Assembly (NCBI GenBank): GCA_023953905.1
Contig: JAMLJA010000029.1
Location: 1 to 38,688, forward strand
Reading direction: 5' to 3'
Length of the DNA stretch: 38,688 nt
Source of the DNA: Rhizobiaceae bacterium
GTDB lineage: Bacteria; Pseudomonadota; Alphaproteobacteria; Rhizobiales; Rhizobiaceae
The notes under the pieces were generated by a model, which saw only the letters and a program-made list of their open reading frames with translations, was not told where the DNA came from and searched no databases. Positions 15,897-24,019 of this stretch are shown here, one piece after another (position 1 is the first letter of the stretch; each line of letters starts with the position of its first letter). The translations under genes were made by a program, and so were the position numbers.

Positions 15897-18800
15897 TGCT
15901 GAGCGATGCCGCCGAACGCAATCGTGTTCTCACCGAACTCGGCAAGACATTGCTGGTCGAAGCGGCGGCGGGTACGGGCAAGACGTCTCTGATTGCCGGT
16001 CGCGTGGTGATGCTAATGCTGCACGGTGCACCACCGCGCAGCATTGCAGCGATCACCTTCACCGAACTGGCCGCCAGCGAGTTGTCGTTGCGCATTCGCG
16101 AATATGCAACGCAACTGCTGGCGGGCGAAATCCCGAAGGTCTTGCGCGGCGCCGTCAGCCTTGAGTTGCTCGGTGACAGGAGGGCTGTCCTCAGCGCGGC
16201 GATCGATGCCTTCGACGAGATGACCGCGTGTACGATTCACGCGTTCTGCCAGCAGATCATCATGGCCTATGCCGTCGAAACCGGGCTCGACCCCGGATCA
16301 CAGATGATGGATGCGCCTACGGCCGATGCGATGTTCGAGAGCGTCGTCTCCGGATGGCTGTTCGACCGCCTGTCCCACGGAACCGGCGAAGACCCTGTCG
16401 CCGTTCTCTCCAAATTCGAGCCACTCAAGGTCGTCAAGGACAGCTTTGACCTTGCCAAGCTCAAGCTTGCGCACCCCGGCGCCAGCACCGTCCCAGTCGA
16501 CCTCTCGCTGCGCAAGGACGTCGACTTTGTCGAGAGCGTCCGCGCCTTTCGACGTTGGCACGCGAACTACCCCAAGGAGCGTAGCACCGGGGGGCTGATT
16601 GACGAGTTCGAAACGCTCGCCGAATTCTACGAGAACTGTTTCGAGACGCAGCCGACCTTCGCCCGGCTATGGGCACTTGCCGATCCGCCGCGCACGGCCT
16701 CTATGAAATGGAACGAGTTTACCTTCACCGAGCCGCGTAATCTTGGCCGCTGGAAATCGGCTTACGGAAAAGACGACGGACCGGGACTCTCCCAGCAGAC
16801 GGACGAGTATTTCCGCACCTGTGTGACCCTGTTTGCCGAGCTGCTCGGCCAGATCGGCGATGCCATGGTCGGCCAGATGTCACGTGCGCTCGATCCGGTC
16901 ACGGACCTCTATAGGCAACGCAAGGAAAACGCCGCTGTCCTCGATTTCGATGATCTGCTGCAGCGCGCCCATGCCCTCGTCACCACCAATGACGTCGTCC
17001 GAGTCGCGATAGGTGAGCGCTTTGCGCATATCCTCGTCGACGAATTTCAGGACACCGATCCGATCCAGGCCAGTATCCTGTTTTCGATCTCGGCGCGCAG
17101 CATGCCCGACCGGTGGCAGGACGCTGACCTTCGTGATGGGGCGCTTTTCTTCGTCGGCGATCCCAAGCAATCCATCTATGCGTTTCGCGGCGCCGATATC
17201 GATAGCTACAATCAAGCGAAGCAGGCCATTGTCCGTTTCGGCGATGACCGCATCATCCATATCGGTGCCAATTTCCGCTGCCAGCCAGGTATCATCGACT
17301 ACGTGAATAGCGTGTTCCAGCCGGTTCTCGATGCAGACGGACAGCCAAGCTACGGCGCACTTACTGCGACACGCGGTGGAGCATTGCACGGACTCGCCTG
17401 CGCGTCCCATGTCGCCGTAGGCAACGGCCAGAAGACGAAGATGGCGCAGCAGCGCGATGACGAGGCGGCTACCATCGCACAGATTTGCTCAAAGCTCATC
17501 GAGGCCATCGAAATCGAAGACGATCATACCGGAGACCGCCGCCTTCTCGAGGCGGGTGATATCGCACTCCTCGCTCCAACGGGCACCGAACTCTGGCGCT
17601 ACGAACGCGCACTGGAGTCGGTCGGCCTCGCCGTTGCGTCGCAGGCCGGGAAGACACTCTTCCTGCAGCAGGAGACGCAGGACGTTCTGGCGCTCTTGCG
17701 CGCGCTGGCGGATTCACGCGACCGGCTTGCGTTCGGTGCCGTCATGCGCGGCCCGATGGTCGGCCTGACCGACGAAGAGTTGCTCGACATTGCAGAAGAG
17801 GTCTATCAGGCCGGGCGCGAGGCCTCCCCCACCGGCCTGTTCGACATCACAACACCGCCCGCCCTAGTATCCCATCGCGTCGCCCGCGCTGTCCTGGAGA
17901 CGCTGCAAAAGCTTCGCGCACGCGTAAACGTCACAACACCTCGCGTGCTTTTGGCCGAGGCAATCGAGCAGCTTCAGTTGCGTGTCGCGCTGTCAGCCCG
18001 CAGCGGCAACAATCGCGCCGCACGCTCGCTTGCCAATCTTGACCGGATTGTTGAACTCGCACGCGCGTTCGATGTCCGCGGGCTTCGGGCCTTTGTTCGC
18101 CATCTCCAATTCGACTGGGATCGCCGTGCCTCGCGCCAGGAAGGACGGATCGATGCCTCGCGGGACGCGGTCGAGATCGTGACCATTCACAGCGCGAAAG
18201 GGCTCGAATGGCCGGTGGTGATCCCTATCAACATGGGCACACAAGCGAGGCCCTCCGAGCGCTTTGTGCATCGGCAATCGGACAACACGCTGCACTGGGT
18301 CATAGGCGGCGTTTCGTCCTCGGCGCTTACGATTGCCCGCGAGGAACAAGCGCGGCGCCAGGCACTGGAAAATCAGCGCATGTGGTATGTCGCGTGCACG
18401 CGTGCCCGCGACCTGTTGGTCGTGCCCTATCTCTCCTCGGCGGGGTCGGCTGCCTGGTCGAAACTGGTCAATCTCCGATTCGACCTCCTCGAAGAACTGA
18501 AGTTCAATGCACTTGCGCCACGACCGAGGGTCAACTCCGACACTGTGGTGATCGCGCAGGATGCCTACACATTCGCCCAGCAGGCTATTGTCGTACGAGC
18601 CGCGACGCCGGCGCTGCGCTGGGTGAACCCCAGTGCCCATGATGCCGATCGAGCCGAGATCCTCACTCCGACCGTGTCAGCCGAACCCGTCGGCACGTTC
18701 GAATATGTCGAGCCGATCGGCGCCGGTAGGCTTCGGGGGCTGATCCTGCACAAGCTCATGGAAGAGCTTCTGACCAGGGAGCTTTCGCCACAGGATGATG

Positions 18801-19198
18801 TTGTCGCCCGCGCCGAGCGGCTTCGCGACGAGCTTCTTGCCATCGAGCCCATGGATGAGCAGCCGGTTCCCGGCGAACTCGCAGCGACCGCGCTGCAGAC
18901 GTTTCAGCACCCCTATGTGCAACGTCTCCTGCCTGTCCTTTTGCCAGAGCTCTCCGTCTGGGGCGACTTGGAGTCCGGCAATCTTCTCGCTGGCCGCGTC
19001 GACGCGATCGCTATCGAGGACGGTAAGGTTCTGGAGGTTCTGGACTGGAAGAGCGATCGCGACACGAACCTGCACCGGGCCGTGTATGTTCGCCAGTTGC
19101 AGCACTACCTTCAAGCAACGTCGGCGTCGCGCGGCGCGATCGTATACATGACCACTGGAGAAATCGTGCCGGTCCTGCCCCAGATTGAAGCTCAATAG
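15896..19198 (+). CDS. AddA-like UvrD-family helicase with C-terminal nuclease
   Basis: A protein of about 1100 residues. Seen: Walker A AAAGTGKTS (about 22-30), FTELAASELSLRIRE, Walker B LVDEFQDTDPIQ (about 379), GDPKQSIYAFRGAD (about 420), NFRCQPGIIDYVN (about 458), TIHSAKGLEWPVV (about 762), and a C-terminal RecB-type nuclease with LRGLILHKLMEEL, AGRVDAIAIEDG and VLEVLDWKSD (about 1050) and QLQHYLQA. All SF1A motifs look intact. Known: AddAB resects double-strand ends and degrades foreign linear DNA. The start at 15896 follows GGGCGGAG and overlaps the AddB-like stop; TTG at 15881 and GTG at 15893 are weaker. As this is a divergent copy in an accessory operon with an HTH/RES pair and next to a Ubl system, a dedicated defence role is more likely than housekeeping repair. 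Confidence 0.92.
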   Translation: MLSDAAERNRVLTELGKTLLVEAAAGTGKTSLIAGRVVMLMLHGAPPRSIAAITFTELAASELSLRIREYATQLLAGEIPKVLRGAVSLELLGDRRAVLSAAIDAFDEMTACTIHAFCQQIIMAYAVETGLDPGSQMMDAPTADAMFESVVSGWLFDRLSHGTGEDPVAVLSKFEPLKVVKDSFDLAKLKLAHPGASTVPVDLSLRKDVDFVESVRAFRRWHANYPKERSTGGLIDEFETLAEFYENCFETQPTFARLWALADPPRTASMKWNEFTFTEPRNLGRWKSAYGKDDGPGLSQQTDEYFRTCVTLFAELLGQIGDAMVGQMSRALDPVTDLYRQRKENAAVLDFDDLLQRAHALVTTNDVVRVAIGERFAHILVDEFQDTDPIQASILFSISARSMPDRWQDADLRDGALFFVGDPKQSIYAFRGADIDSYNQAKQAIVRFGDDRIIHIGANFRCQPGIIDYVNSVFQPVLDADGQPSYGALTATRGGALHGLACASHVAVGNGQKTKMAQQRDDEAATIAQICSKLIEAIEIEDDHTGDRRLLEAGDIALLAPTGTELWRYERALESVGLAVASQAGKTLFLQQETQDVLALLRALADSRDRLAFGAVMRGPMVGLTDEELLDIAEEVYQAGREASPTGLFDITTPPALVSHRVARAVLETLQKLRARVNVTTPRVLLAEAIEQLQLRVALSARSGNNRAARSLANLDRIVELARAFDVRGLRAFVRHLQFDWDRRASRQEGRIDASRDAVEIVTIHSAKGLEWPVVIPINMGTQARPSERFVHRQSDNTLHWVIGGVSSSALTIAREEQARRQALENQRMWYVACTRARDLLVVPYLSSAGSAAWSKLVNLRFDLLEELKFNALAPRPRVNSDTVVIAQDAYTFAQQAIVVRAATPALRWVNPSAHDADRAEILTPTVSAEPVGTFEYVEPIGAGRLRGLILHKLMEELLTRELSPQDDVVARAERLRDELLAIEPMDEQPVPGELAATALQTFQHPYVQRLLPVLLPELSVWGDLESGNLLAGRVDAIAIEDGKVLEVLDWKSDRDTNLHRAVYVRQLQHYLQATSASRGAIVYMTTGEIVPVLPQIEAQ

Positions 19199-19213
19199 CT
19201 ACGGGGAGCTCGC

Positions 19214-19224
19214 ATGTCCGCTTT
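19214..19224 (-). repeat. Short dispersed repeat AAAGCGGACAT, copy 3 (inverted)
   Basis: Plus strand reads ATGTCCGCTTT, 15 bp after the AddA-like stop. It is the exact inverse of copies 1 and 2 and marks the right edge of the Ubl/AddAB-like block. The rest of the gap to 19403 contains no recognisable gene. Confidence 0.5.
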
Positions 19225-19403
19225 GGGTATGGCAGCCGAACAGCCGCTTCCGCACGGCTGGGCCCAAAAACGGACCGTCTCCTGTCGGCCCCCAACATGA
19301 CGTTCGTAACCCGGCCCCCATTGCGACGTTGAGCTTTGCTGGTCCATGTCGAAAGGACGAATGAAACACTGTCTGTCCGACACAGGGGTCCAAGCTGCTG
19401 ATC

Positions 19404-20186
19404 CTATTTCACAAGCCCCAAGATCGGTCCGTAGCCTCCATGCCAGGAAAAGTCGTTGCGACCCATCTCAGGCAAATAGAGCCCGACGCCATGGCCTCCA
19501 TCAAGGAAAAGCGCATTGGGACAAACCAGCCGATCGCGAAACAGCCGGGCGAAATCATGGAAATTGACGGCATCATCGCTGACGGCGACCCGGACAAGCC
19601 CATTGTTGCAAACGCCGATGCCGCTACGCCGGGTCCTGTCGGCCGAGCCGGCGATAAGGGCGGGGTGCAGCTTGTTAGCAATGACCAGCATCGGACCGGA
19701 TTGCGTTGCGAAACGAACATTCCGCCGCGCATGTACGAATTCGCCTGTCGGCAGGATGCCCGCACCCGATTCAGCGAGGAAGAAGACCCCGTTGGGCTTC
19801 TTGTAGAAATTCGGGACCTGCCCCGAAGGCTTGTCGATGCTGGTCGTATCCACTGGTCGCAGTTGCCGGCCATTCTCGACATAGAGGCCGAGCGGGGAGA
19901 AATCGGACCGGTACATCCCGGCATTGACGGCGAAACCCAGTTCGCGCCCTTCAACGCTGACCTTAGCGGCCACGTTCGAAAATGTGCGATACGGTTCGCC
20001 CTTGGGACTTTTCCAGAATAGCCGGAGATCGGATTTCATAGGGTCGAAGCTGCAAACGACATAGCCAGTATCCTCGAAACGCTCTTTGGCGCACTGCTGC
20101 GCGTGCGCCAGCACTGTGGCATTTCCCGCTGCGAGGGCGGACGCCGCAGCCAAGAGTGCGTTCTTAAGCAATGCCCGTGCAAACAT
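19404..20186 (-). CDS. Secreted phosphodiester glycosidase-like (NAGPA/DUF2233) protein
   Basis: A 260-residue protein with a Sec signal peptide (MFARALLKNALLAAASALAA, cleavage probably after HAQ near residue 30) followed by a phosphodiester-glycosidase (NAGPA-type) domain. Seen: FAVNAGMYRSDFSPLGLYVE, FATQSGPMLV, RSGIGV and LFLDGGHGVGLYLP, in the order found in this family. Known members cleave GlcNAc-phosphodiester bonds or act on envelope glycans; the substrate here is unknown. It converges on the AddA-like gene and lies 27 bp after the second RES toxin on the same strand, but nothing else links them. Likely periplasmic. Confidence 0.85.
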   Translation of the reverse strand: MFARALLKNALLAAASALAAGNATVLAHAQQCAKERFEDTGYVVCSFDPMKSDLRLFWKSPKGEPYRTFSNVAAKVSVEGRELGFAVNAGMYRSDFSPLGLYVENGRQLRPVDTTSIDKPSGQVPNFYKKPNGVFFLAESGAGILPTGEFVHARRNVRFATQSGPMLVIANKLHPALIAGSADRTRRSGIGVCNNGLVRVAVSDDAVNFHDFARLFRDRLVCPNALFLDGGHGVGLYLPEMGRNDFSWHGGYGPILGLVK

Positions 20187-20213
20187 AGCTTGTTTCCGAT
20201 CGAGACCGCATCC

Positions 20214-20822
20214 TCATGCCAGCCCCACCTTAAAATCGTTGAGAATCCGAGCCAATCCGGGCGCACCGAGAAGCCGCACAACGCGCTTCGACTGAAGTTT
20301 CTCGATGGCGCGATCGTAGACGGCGAGATTAGTCGCCCCATTGAGGCGCGAGGGATAGATGATCCCGTCTGGTTGGGACGGGTGCTCGTAAAACGCCAAG
20401 GACCATCGGCGCGCCAGGTTCTGGCGCTGGGCCCGAATGACGTCGGTCGGCACTCCCACTCTGACGGCATTGTCACCTCTGAGATCAACGAGGCGAAGCT
20501 TGGCTGAGGTCACGATTTCCGCATAGCATCGTTGTGTCAGTTCCGCGTGGTCGATCGGAAGATCGTCAACCAATCCCTCTCGCCGATCCCGAAGCACGGC
20601 CTCAAGGAAGCACACCTTCAAGGAATCGCCGAGGTAGAGGACACCAAACCGATTGGCGGCAACACGACGCCGAGGATCGCTGAAGCGGCTCGGCGATTTC
20701 CCGTACCCCAGCGGATCGGGATAGGTACTCCAATAAATCCGTCCGAATGTCTCGCCCGGCGGTATGATCTCGATTTCGAGCTTTGCGGATCCGAAATCGG
20801 ACGGAGGAGGAACGCTGGGCAT
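20214..20822 (-). CDS. RES-domain toxin (NAD+ phosphorylase family)
   Basis: A 202-residue RES protein. Seen: GRIYWSTYPDPLGYG, RFGVLYLGDSLKVCFLEAVLRD with the conserved Glu, and PDGIIYPSRLNGATNLAVYD with the conserved Ser. Family knowledge: RES toxins deplete NAD+ and are neutralised by a cognate Xre/MbcA-type antitoxin. Its ATG abuts the antitoxin stop with no gap (20823-20825 is the stop), as expected for a coupled toxin-antitoxin pair. The key residues appear intact, unlike the RES protein at 12110. Likely a plasmid-stability or abortive module. Confidence 0.87.
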   Translation of the reverse strand: MPSVPPPSDFGSAKLEIEIIPPGETFGRIYWSTYPDPLGYGKSPSRFSDPRRRVAANRFGVLYLGDSLKVCFLEAVLRDRREGLVDDLPIDHAELTQRCYAEIVTSAKLRLVDLRGDNAVRVGVPTDVIRAQRQNLARRWSLAFYEHPSQPDGIIYPSRLNGATNLAVYDRAIEKLQSKRVVRLLGAPGLARILNDFKVGLA

Positions 20823-21506
20823 TCAGTCGAAATCGCCTCTGGCCATACCCTCCGCCGCCGCCAACACCGCAGCGTCATCGCCCTGTTGAAGGGACTGAAG
20901 AGCAGTCCTTCCGTCGAGTGCGCCGTGGCGCGATACCAGAAACCGGTAAACCGCCCAGGCATTGCCCAGCACCGCATGGAGCGCCGGCAATACCGCGAAT
21001 GGTCGGCCGTCCTTGTCCAGTTGCCAGACGGGAAACCGAAAGCCACGCTTGGCGCCATCGATCCCTAGCACCTGCCCGCTTTGCCGCTTGGCGTTGACCG
21101 TCACCCTTGAGGTGCCGAGCAGCGTGGCAAAGGCATCTGCGCTCAGCATATCCTCGCCGGCGACAATTTCGGCAACACGCCTGCGGCCACGCTCGCGCGC
21201 CGCGGTGAGCGCCGCTTCAAGTTCAGCGTCGAGCTTGCCCGCTTCTTCGACGGGAAACGCATTATCCTCCGCACCCGGTTGTTCCTCGACCGGCGTGATC
21301 GTCTGCGCGCCGGCGGCCGGGTCGACCTCCACCCGAAACGAAACGCGATGACCGATCTTGCGGCTGCGCGCGATCGCCTCCTGATAGCGTTCGAGCAACA
21401 CCTTCTTGAAGTCAGCCTGTGCCGGTAGTTTCGCGGTGAAGCTTAGAGCGGCGACTCCCGCATGAGCCGCGGCCTCACTATGATTGCTGCGCTTTGGAGC
21501 GGCCAT
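20823..21506 (-). CDS. Xre/MbcA/ParS-family antitoxin for the adjacent RES toxin
   Basis: A 227-residue protein, longer than the usual 130-160 residues for the family. Seen: a low-complexity N-terminal extension (about 1-110) containing SRKIGHRVSFRVEV, then an HTH-like region AFATLLGTSRVTVNAKRQSG and a C-terminal toxin-binding region with GFRFPVWQLDKDGRPFAVLP and AWAVYRFLVSRH. The start at 21506 follows AGGAGG at 8 bases. It directly precedes the RES gene and should be co-transcribed. The N-terminal extension may carry an extra contact surface for the toxin or for DNA. Confidence 0.8.
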   Translation of the reverse strand: MAAPKRSNHSEAAAHAGVAALSFTAKLPAQADFKKVLLERYQEAIARSRKIGHRVSFRVEVDPAAGAQTITPVEEQPGAEDNAFPVEEAGKLDAELEAALTAARERGRRRVAEIVAGEDMLSADAFATLLGTSRVTVNAKRQSGQVLGIDGAKRGFRFPVWQLDKDGRPFAVLPALHAVLGNAWAVYRFLVSRHGALDGRTALQSLQQGDDAAVLAAAEGMARGDFD

Positions 21507-21529
21507 GATGATAACCTCCTGTTTCCACC

Positions 21530-21561
21530 AATGTGGGGGCAGATTGCAAGTTCGTCAAGTT
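21530..21561 (-). promoter_or_regulatory. Candidate promoter and operator of the second RES/Xre pair
   Basis: On the minus strand TTGACG (21558-21553) and CACATT (21535-21530) are 17 bp apart, just upstream of the antitoxin ribosome site. A direct repeat CAAGTT-CGT-CAAGTT (21547-21561, plus strand) overlaps the -35 and could be an antitoxin binding site. The -10 is weak. Confidence 0.35.
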
Positions 21562-21601
21562 GGATAATTTCGTAAAGGTGAGAAACCCTAACATGGGATG
21601 A

Positions 21602-22723
21602 TCACACAATCCCCCACGCGCGAAACCTTCCCCTCCCCGTCATCTCCCGCAGCCCGAGCTCGCCAACGAGGTTGAGCGCCCCCTGTTTTGTCACCTTCAG
21701 CCTGTCCTGGATAAGGCCCGTCGAAACAAGTGGCCGCGACAGCACCAGTTCGACCAGATCGGGCAGTTTTGAACTGGCGCGCCGCTCCCGAAGCCGCCGT
21801 TCCATCTGGCTTTTCGCCAGCATCAGCCGATCATGCTCCTTCAGACCGGCCACTGCTGTATCGTGAATGGCGTCGAGAGAGGCGAGCAGCCGGTCATTGC
21901 GATTGCGCGCCCGCCGCCGCTCGCGCGGGATGTTCTTAGCGCCGAGATGCAGTCCGGCGAGATGGTTGGTGGCAAGTCCCTCCTGCCGCAGCAGCGCGGC
22001 CACAAGCAGTGGCCCGAGCCACGTAGCATGCTGCAGCACCTCGATGTTCGACCAAGCTTCAAGCAGGATCGCGCCGCGCAGAACGACCGGCAGATCGCGT
22101 GTCCTGGCGATCACGTCCTGCCATTCGGCCAGGCGTTCTTCTTCATTCCAGTCGAGATCGTAGATCAGATCCGGCCGGTCGTCCGGACGCGCCACTTTTG
22201 CCGGCACGTCAACGCCGCTGAGAATTTTCGACGAGCGCGCCAAGATAGCATCGATCTCGGCAAATTCCTCGGCCAGAAGATCGTCCTCGGAGTCATCCCG
22301 ATCATCGGCTTCAACGGGGCTAGCCCCCTCCCCTTCCCTGCCCTTGCCGACCGCTTCCGGCGTCAGGCCACTTCGACCGGTCAGCTCCCGCAATCCCTCC
22401 CGGCCGAGTGCCCAGTTCGGCTTCTGCGACAGAATTCGCCGACGGACGCGTAAAACGGCGTGCGCGCGGGTAAGCTCGTGGGTCGGCGTGCGGATGTCCA
22501 TTCGGGCGTCGTGCAGGACAAGGTCCTCGAGGTGGACGAGCTCACCCTCAAGCCAGCGCGCGGCGGCCGCGTCGGCAAAGTGCTGGCGTTCGACAAAGCC
22601 TTCGCGAACCGGCGACGGGGCTTGGGGTTCGTCGCGCCGCGCCAACGGTTCGGTCGCGCGCGCGACCGGCCCAAACAGGGTCTCTAGGGACAATTCGCGA
22701 ATCTCGTAAACCATTGTTTTCAC
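21602..22723 (-). CDS. RHE_PE00001-family protein (DUF1612 / HTH domain)
   Basis: A 373-residue protein of the rhizobial plasmid family named after the first gene of R. etli plasmid p42e. Seen: the N-terminal VYEIRELSLETLFGPVARAT, a central DUF1612-like region with YDLDWNEEERLAEWQDV, and a C-terminal winged-helix-like part with PLVSTGLIQDRLKVTKQGAL and GLREMTGRGRFRAWGIV. Known only as a predicted DNA-binding protein common on repABC plasmids; its function is unproven. It starts at 22723, with an in-frame ATG at 22714 as alternative, and diverges from the unknown gene and integrase to the right across a palindrome-rich, AT-rich gap that could be its control region. Confidence 0.82.
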   Translation of the reverse strand: MKTMVYEIRELSLETLFGPVARATEPLARRDEPQAPSPVREGFVERQHFADAAAARWLEGELVHLEDLVLHDARMDIRTPTHELTRAHAVLRVRRRILSQKPNWALGREGLRELTGRSGLTPEAVGKGREGEGASPVEADDRDDSEDDLLAEEFAEIDAILARSSKILSGVDVPAKVARPDDRPDLIYDLDWNEEERLAEWQDVIARTRDLPVVLRGAILLEAWSNIEVLQHATWLGPLLVAALLRQEGLATNHLAGLHLGAKNIPRERRRARNRNDRLLASLDAIHDTAVAGLKEHDRLMLAKSQMERRLRERRASSKLPDLVELVLSRPLVSTGLIQDRLKVTKQGALNLVGELGLREMTGRGRFRAWGIV

Positions 22724-22922
22724 GATAGCTGATTTGGTATAGTCGAGCTATCTCGATGTTAGGTTGACTCATAGGGGATTTTCTTTGGTATGTATTTAAC
22801 TATCGATAATGACCTCTTATCGATAGCGATTGATTTCGAGGCGCAAATCGCCCAGAATCGCGCTCCGGATGGCTGCCGGCGCCGTGCGGTGCGGCACTTC
22901 CCGGCCGAGAAGGCGCAAAAAT
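22724..22922. promoter_or_regulatory. Divergent AT-rich control region with two inverted repeats
   Basis: GATAGCT-n15-AGCTATC (22724-22752) abuts the start of the RHE_PE00001-type gene. A strong CTATCGATAA-n7-TTATCGATAG (22800-22826) lies about 100 bp before the divergent gene. The region stands out as AT-rich against its neighbours. It could be an operator for the HTH protein or, as a tyrosine recombinase is encoded nearby, a recombination core; sequence alone cannot decide. Confidence 0.5.
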
Positions 22923-24011
22923 ATGTCCGAAACCCCGATCCGCCTGCCCGACGCCGCCACGGTCGACACCGTGCTCGCTGGTCTGGAGCCCGCCTCGGCC
23001 GACGCGGATCTCGCCCCTGCCCTGTCGGCCGCCTTTCCCGGCTTCACTTTCTCGACGGTGCCCGTCGACGATTTTTATTGGCGCGGCGCCGACCGCACCG
23101 TGATCGGCCCCGAGGGAGCGCGCCTTGGCGATTACGACGCGTGGGTCAAAAGCGAGCTGGCCGCCCTCGGCGGCGATCTTGCCACCTTCTGGGACCGGCA
23201 TCGCGACAGCGGGCTCAAATTCGCGGAGTGGCGCGGCAGCGCCGTCTTCGCCTTCGCCCCGACCGGCCCGGGCGTCGCCGATTTCGTGCAGCTGTCGCTC
23301 GGCCGCGAGATCGAGGTTTTGGCCGGCCCCGTGGTCGATCCCGACCACGCTCCCTACCGCGATTACACACTCTTCGAGCCGGACTGGGTCAGGCGGGACC
23401 CTGTTTCGCAGGCGCCGGTGCTGTCCGGGCCGATCTATCGTTTGAAGCAACGCAATGGCCTCGTCCATATGCGTTCCCTCCTGGCCGCGTGCCAGCGCCT
23501 CGAGCGCGAGGACCGGGAAGCGCAGCGGCCGGAGATCGAGGCCCGCGTCATTCACGAGGTCGGGCCGGACTATAAGAGAAAGACGCCGTTCTTGTCCCTC
23601 AATCCGGGCTGGTTCGACTTCGTGCCGCGTGAGAACCGGTTTTTTGCTGACTGGGAGCGGTCGAGCGCAGCGACAGCGCGAATCTTCGATCACTGGGCCT
23701 TCGACATCAGCGACTACGAGGAGCGTGGCCAGCGCCAGCTCAGCTTCATCCCGCGGCCGCTGAAAATGCCGGCCGAACGGCTGCTTGCCGACGAGGACGT
23801 TTCCGTGCACCGGCTGATGGAGCGCATCGAGGCGATCGACGCCGAGGTGAGCCTGCCTTTCGCCTGGTTTTTCCTGATGACCCACGGCCACTGGGTCGAT
23901 CCGGACGTCGGCGAAGCGATAGCCGAAGGGCTGCGCGCCGGCCGGGTTAGCCTCCCGGATCGCGACGCTGCGGTCCTGGTCGATTGGGCCGCCAACCGCT
24001 ATCTGTTCTGA
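22923..24011 (+). CDS. Unknown 362-residue protein upstream of the integrase
   Basis: I do not recognise the family. The start MSETPIRLPD at 22923 is preferred because GAGAAGG lies upstream; an in-frame start at 22830 would add a basic, low-quality extension. Seen: an acidic, soluble protein with many aromatic residues, for example VPVDDFYWRGADRT, LNPGWFDFVPRENRFFADWE and FAWFFLMTHGHWVDPD, and no signal peptide or membrane helix. It ends 8 bp before the integrase start and is almost certainly co-expressed with it, so it may help recombination or maintenance. No catalytic motif is obvious. Confidence 0.8.
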   Translation: MSETPIRLPDAATVDTVLAGLEPASADADLAPALSAAFPGFTFSTVPVDDFYWRGADRTVIGPEGARLGDYDAWVKSELAALGGDLATFWDRHRDSGLKFAEWRGSAVFAFAPTGPGVADFVQLSLGREIEVLAGPVVDPDHAPYRDYTLFEPDWVRRDPVSQAPVLSGPIYRLKQRNGLVHMRSLLAACQRLEREDREAQRPEIEARVIHEVGPDYKRKTPFLSLNPGWFDFVPRENRFFADWERSSAATARIFDHWAFDISDYEERGQRQLSFIPRPLKMPAERLLADEDVSVHRLMERIEAIDAEVSLPFAWFFLMTHGHWVDPDVGEAIAEGLRAGRVSLPDRDAAVLVDWAANRYLF

Positions 24012-24019
24012 GGGCAACG

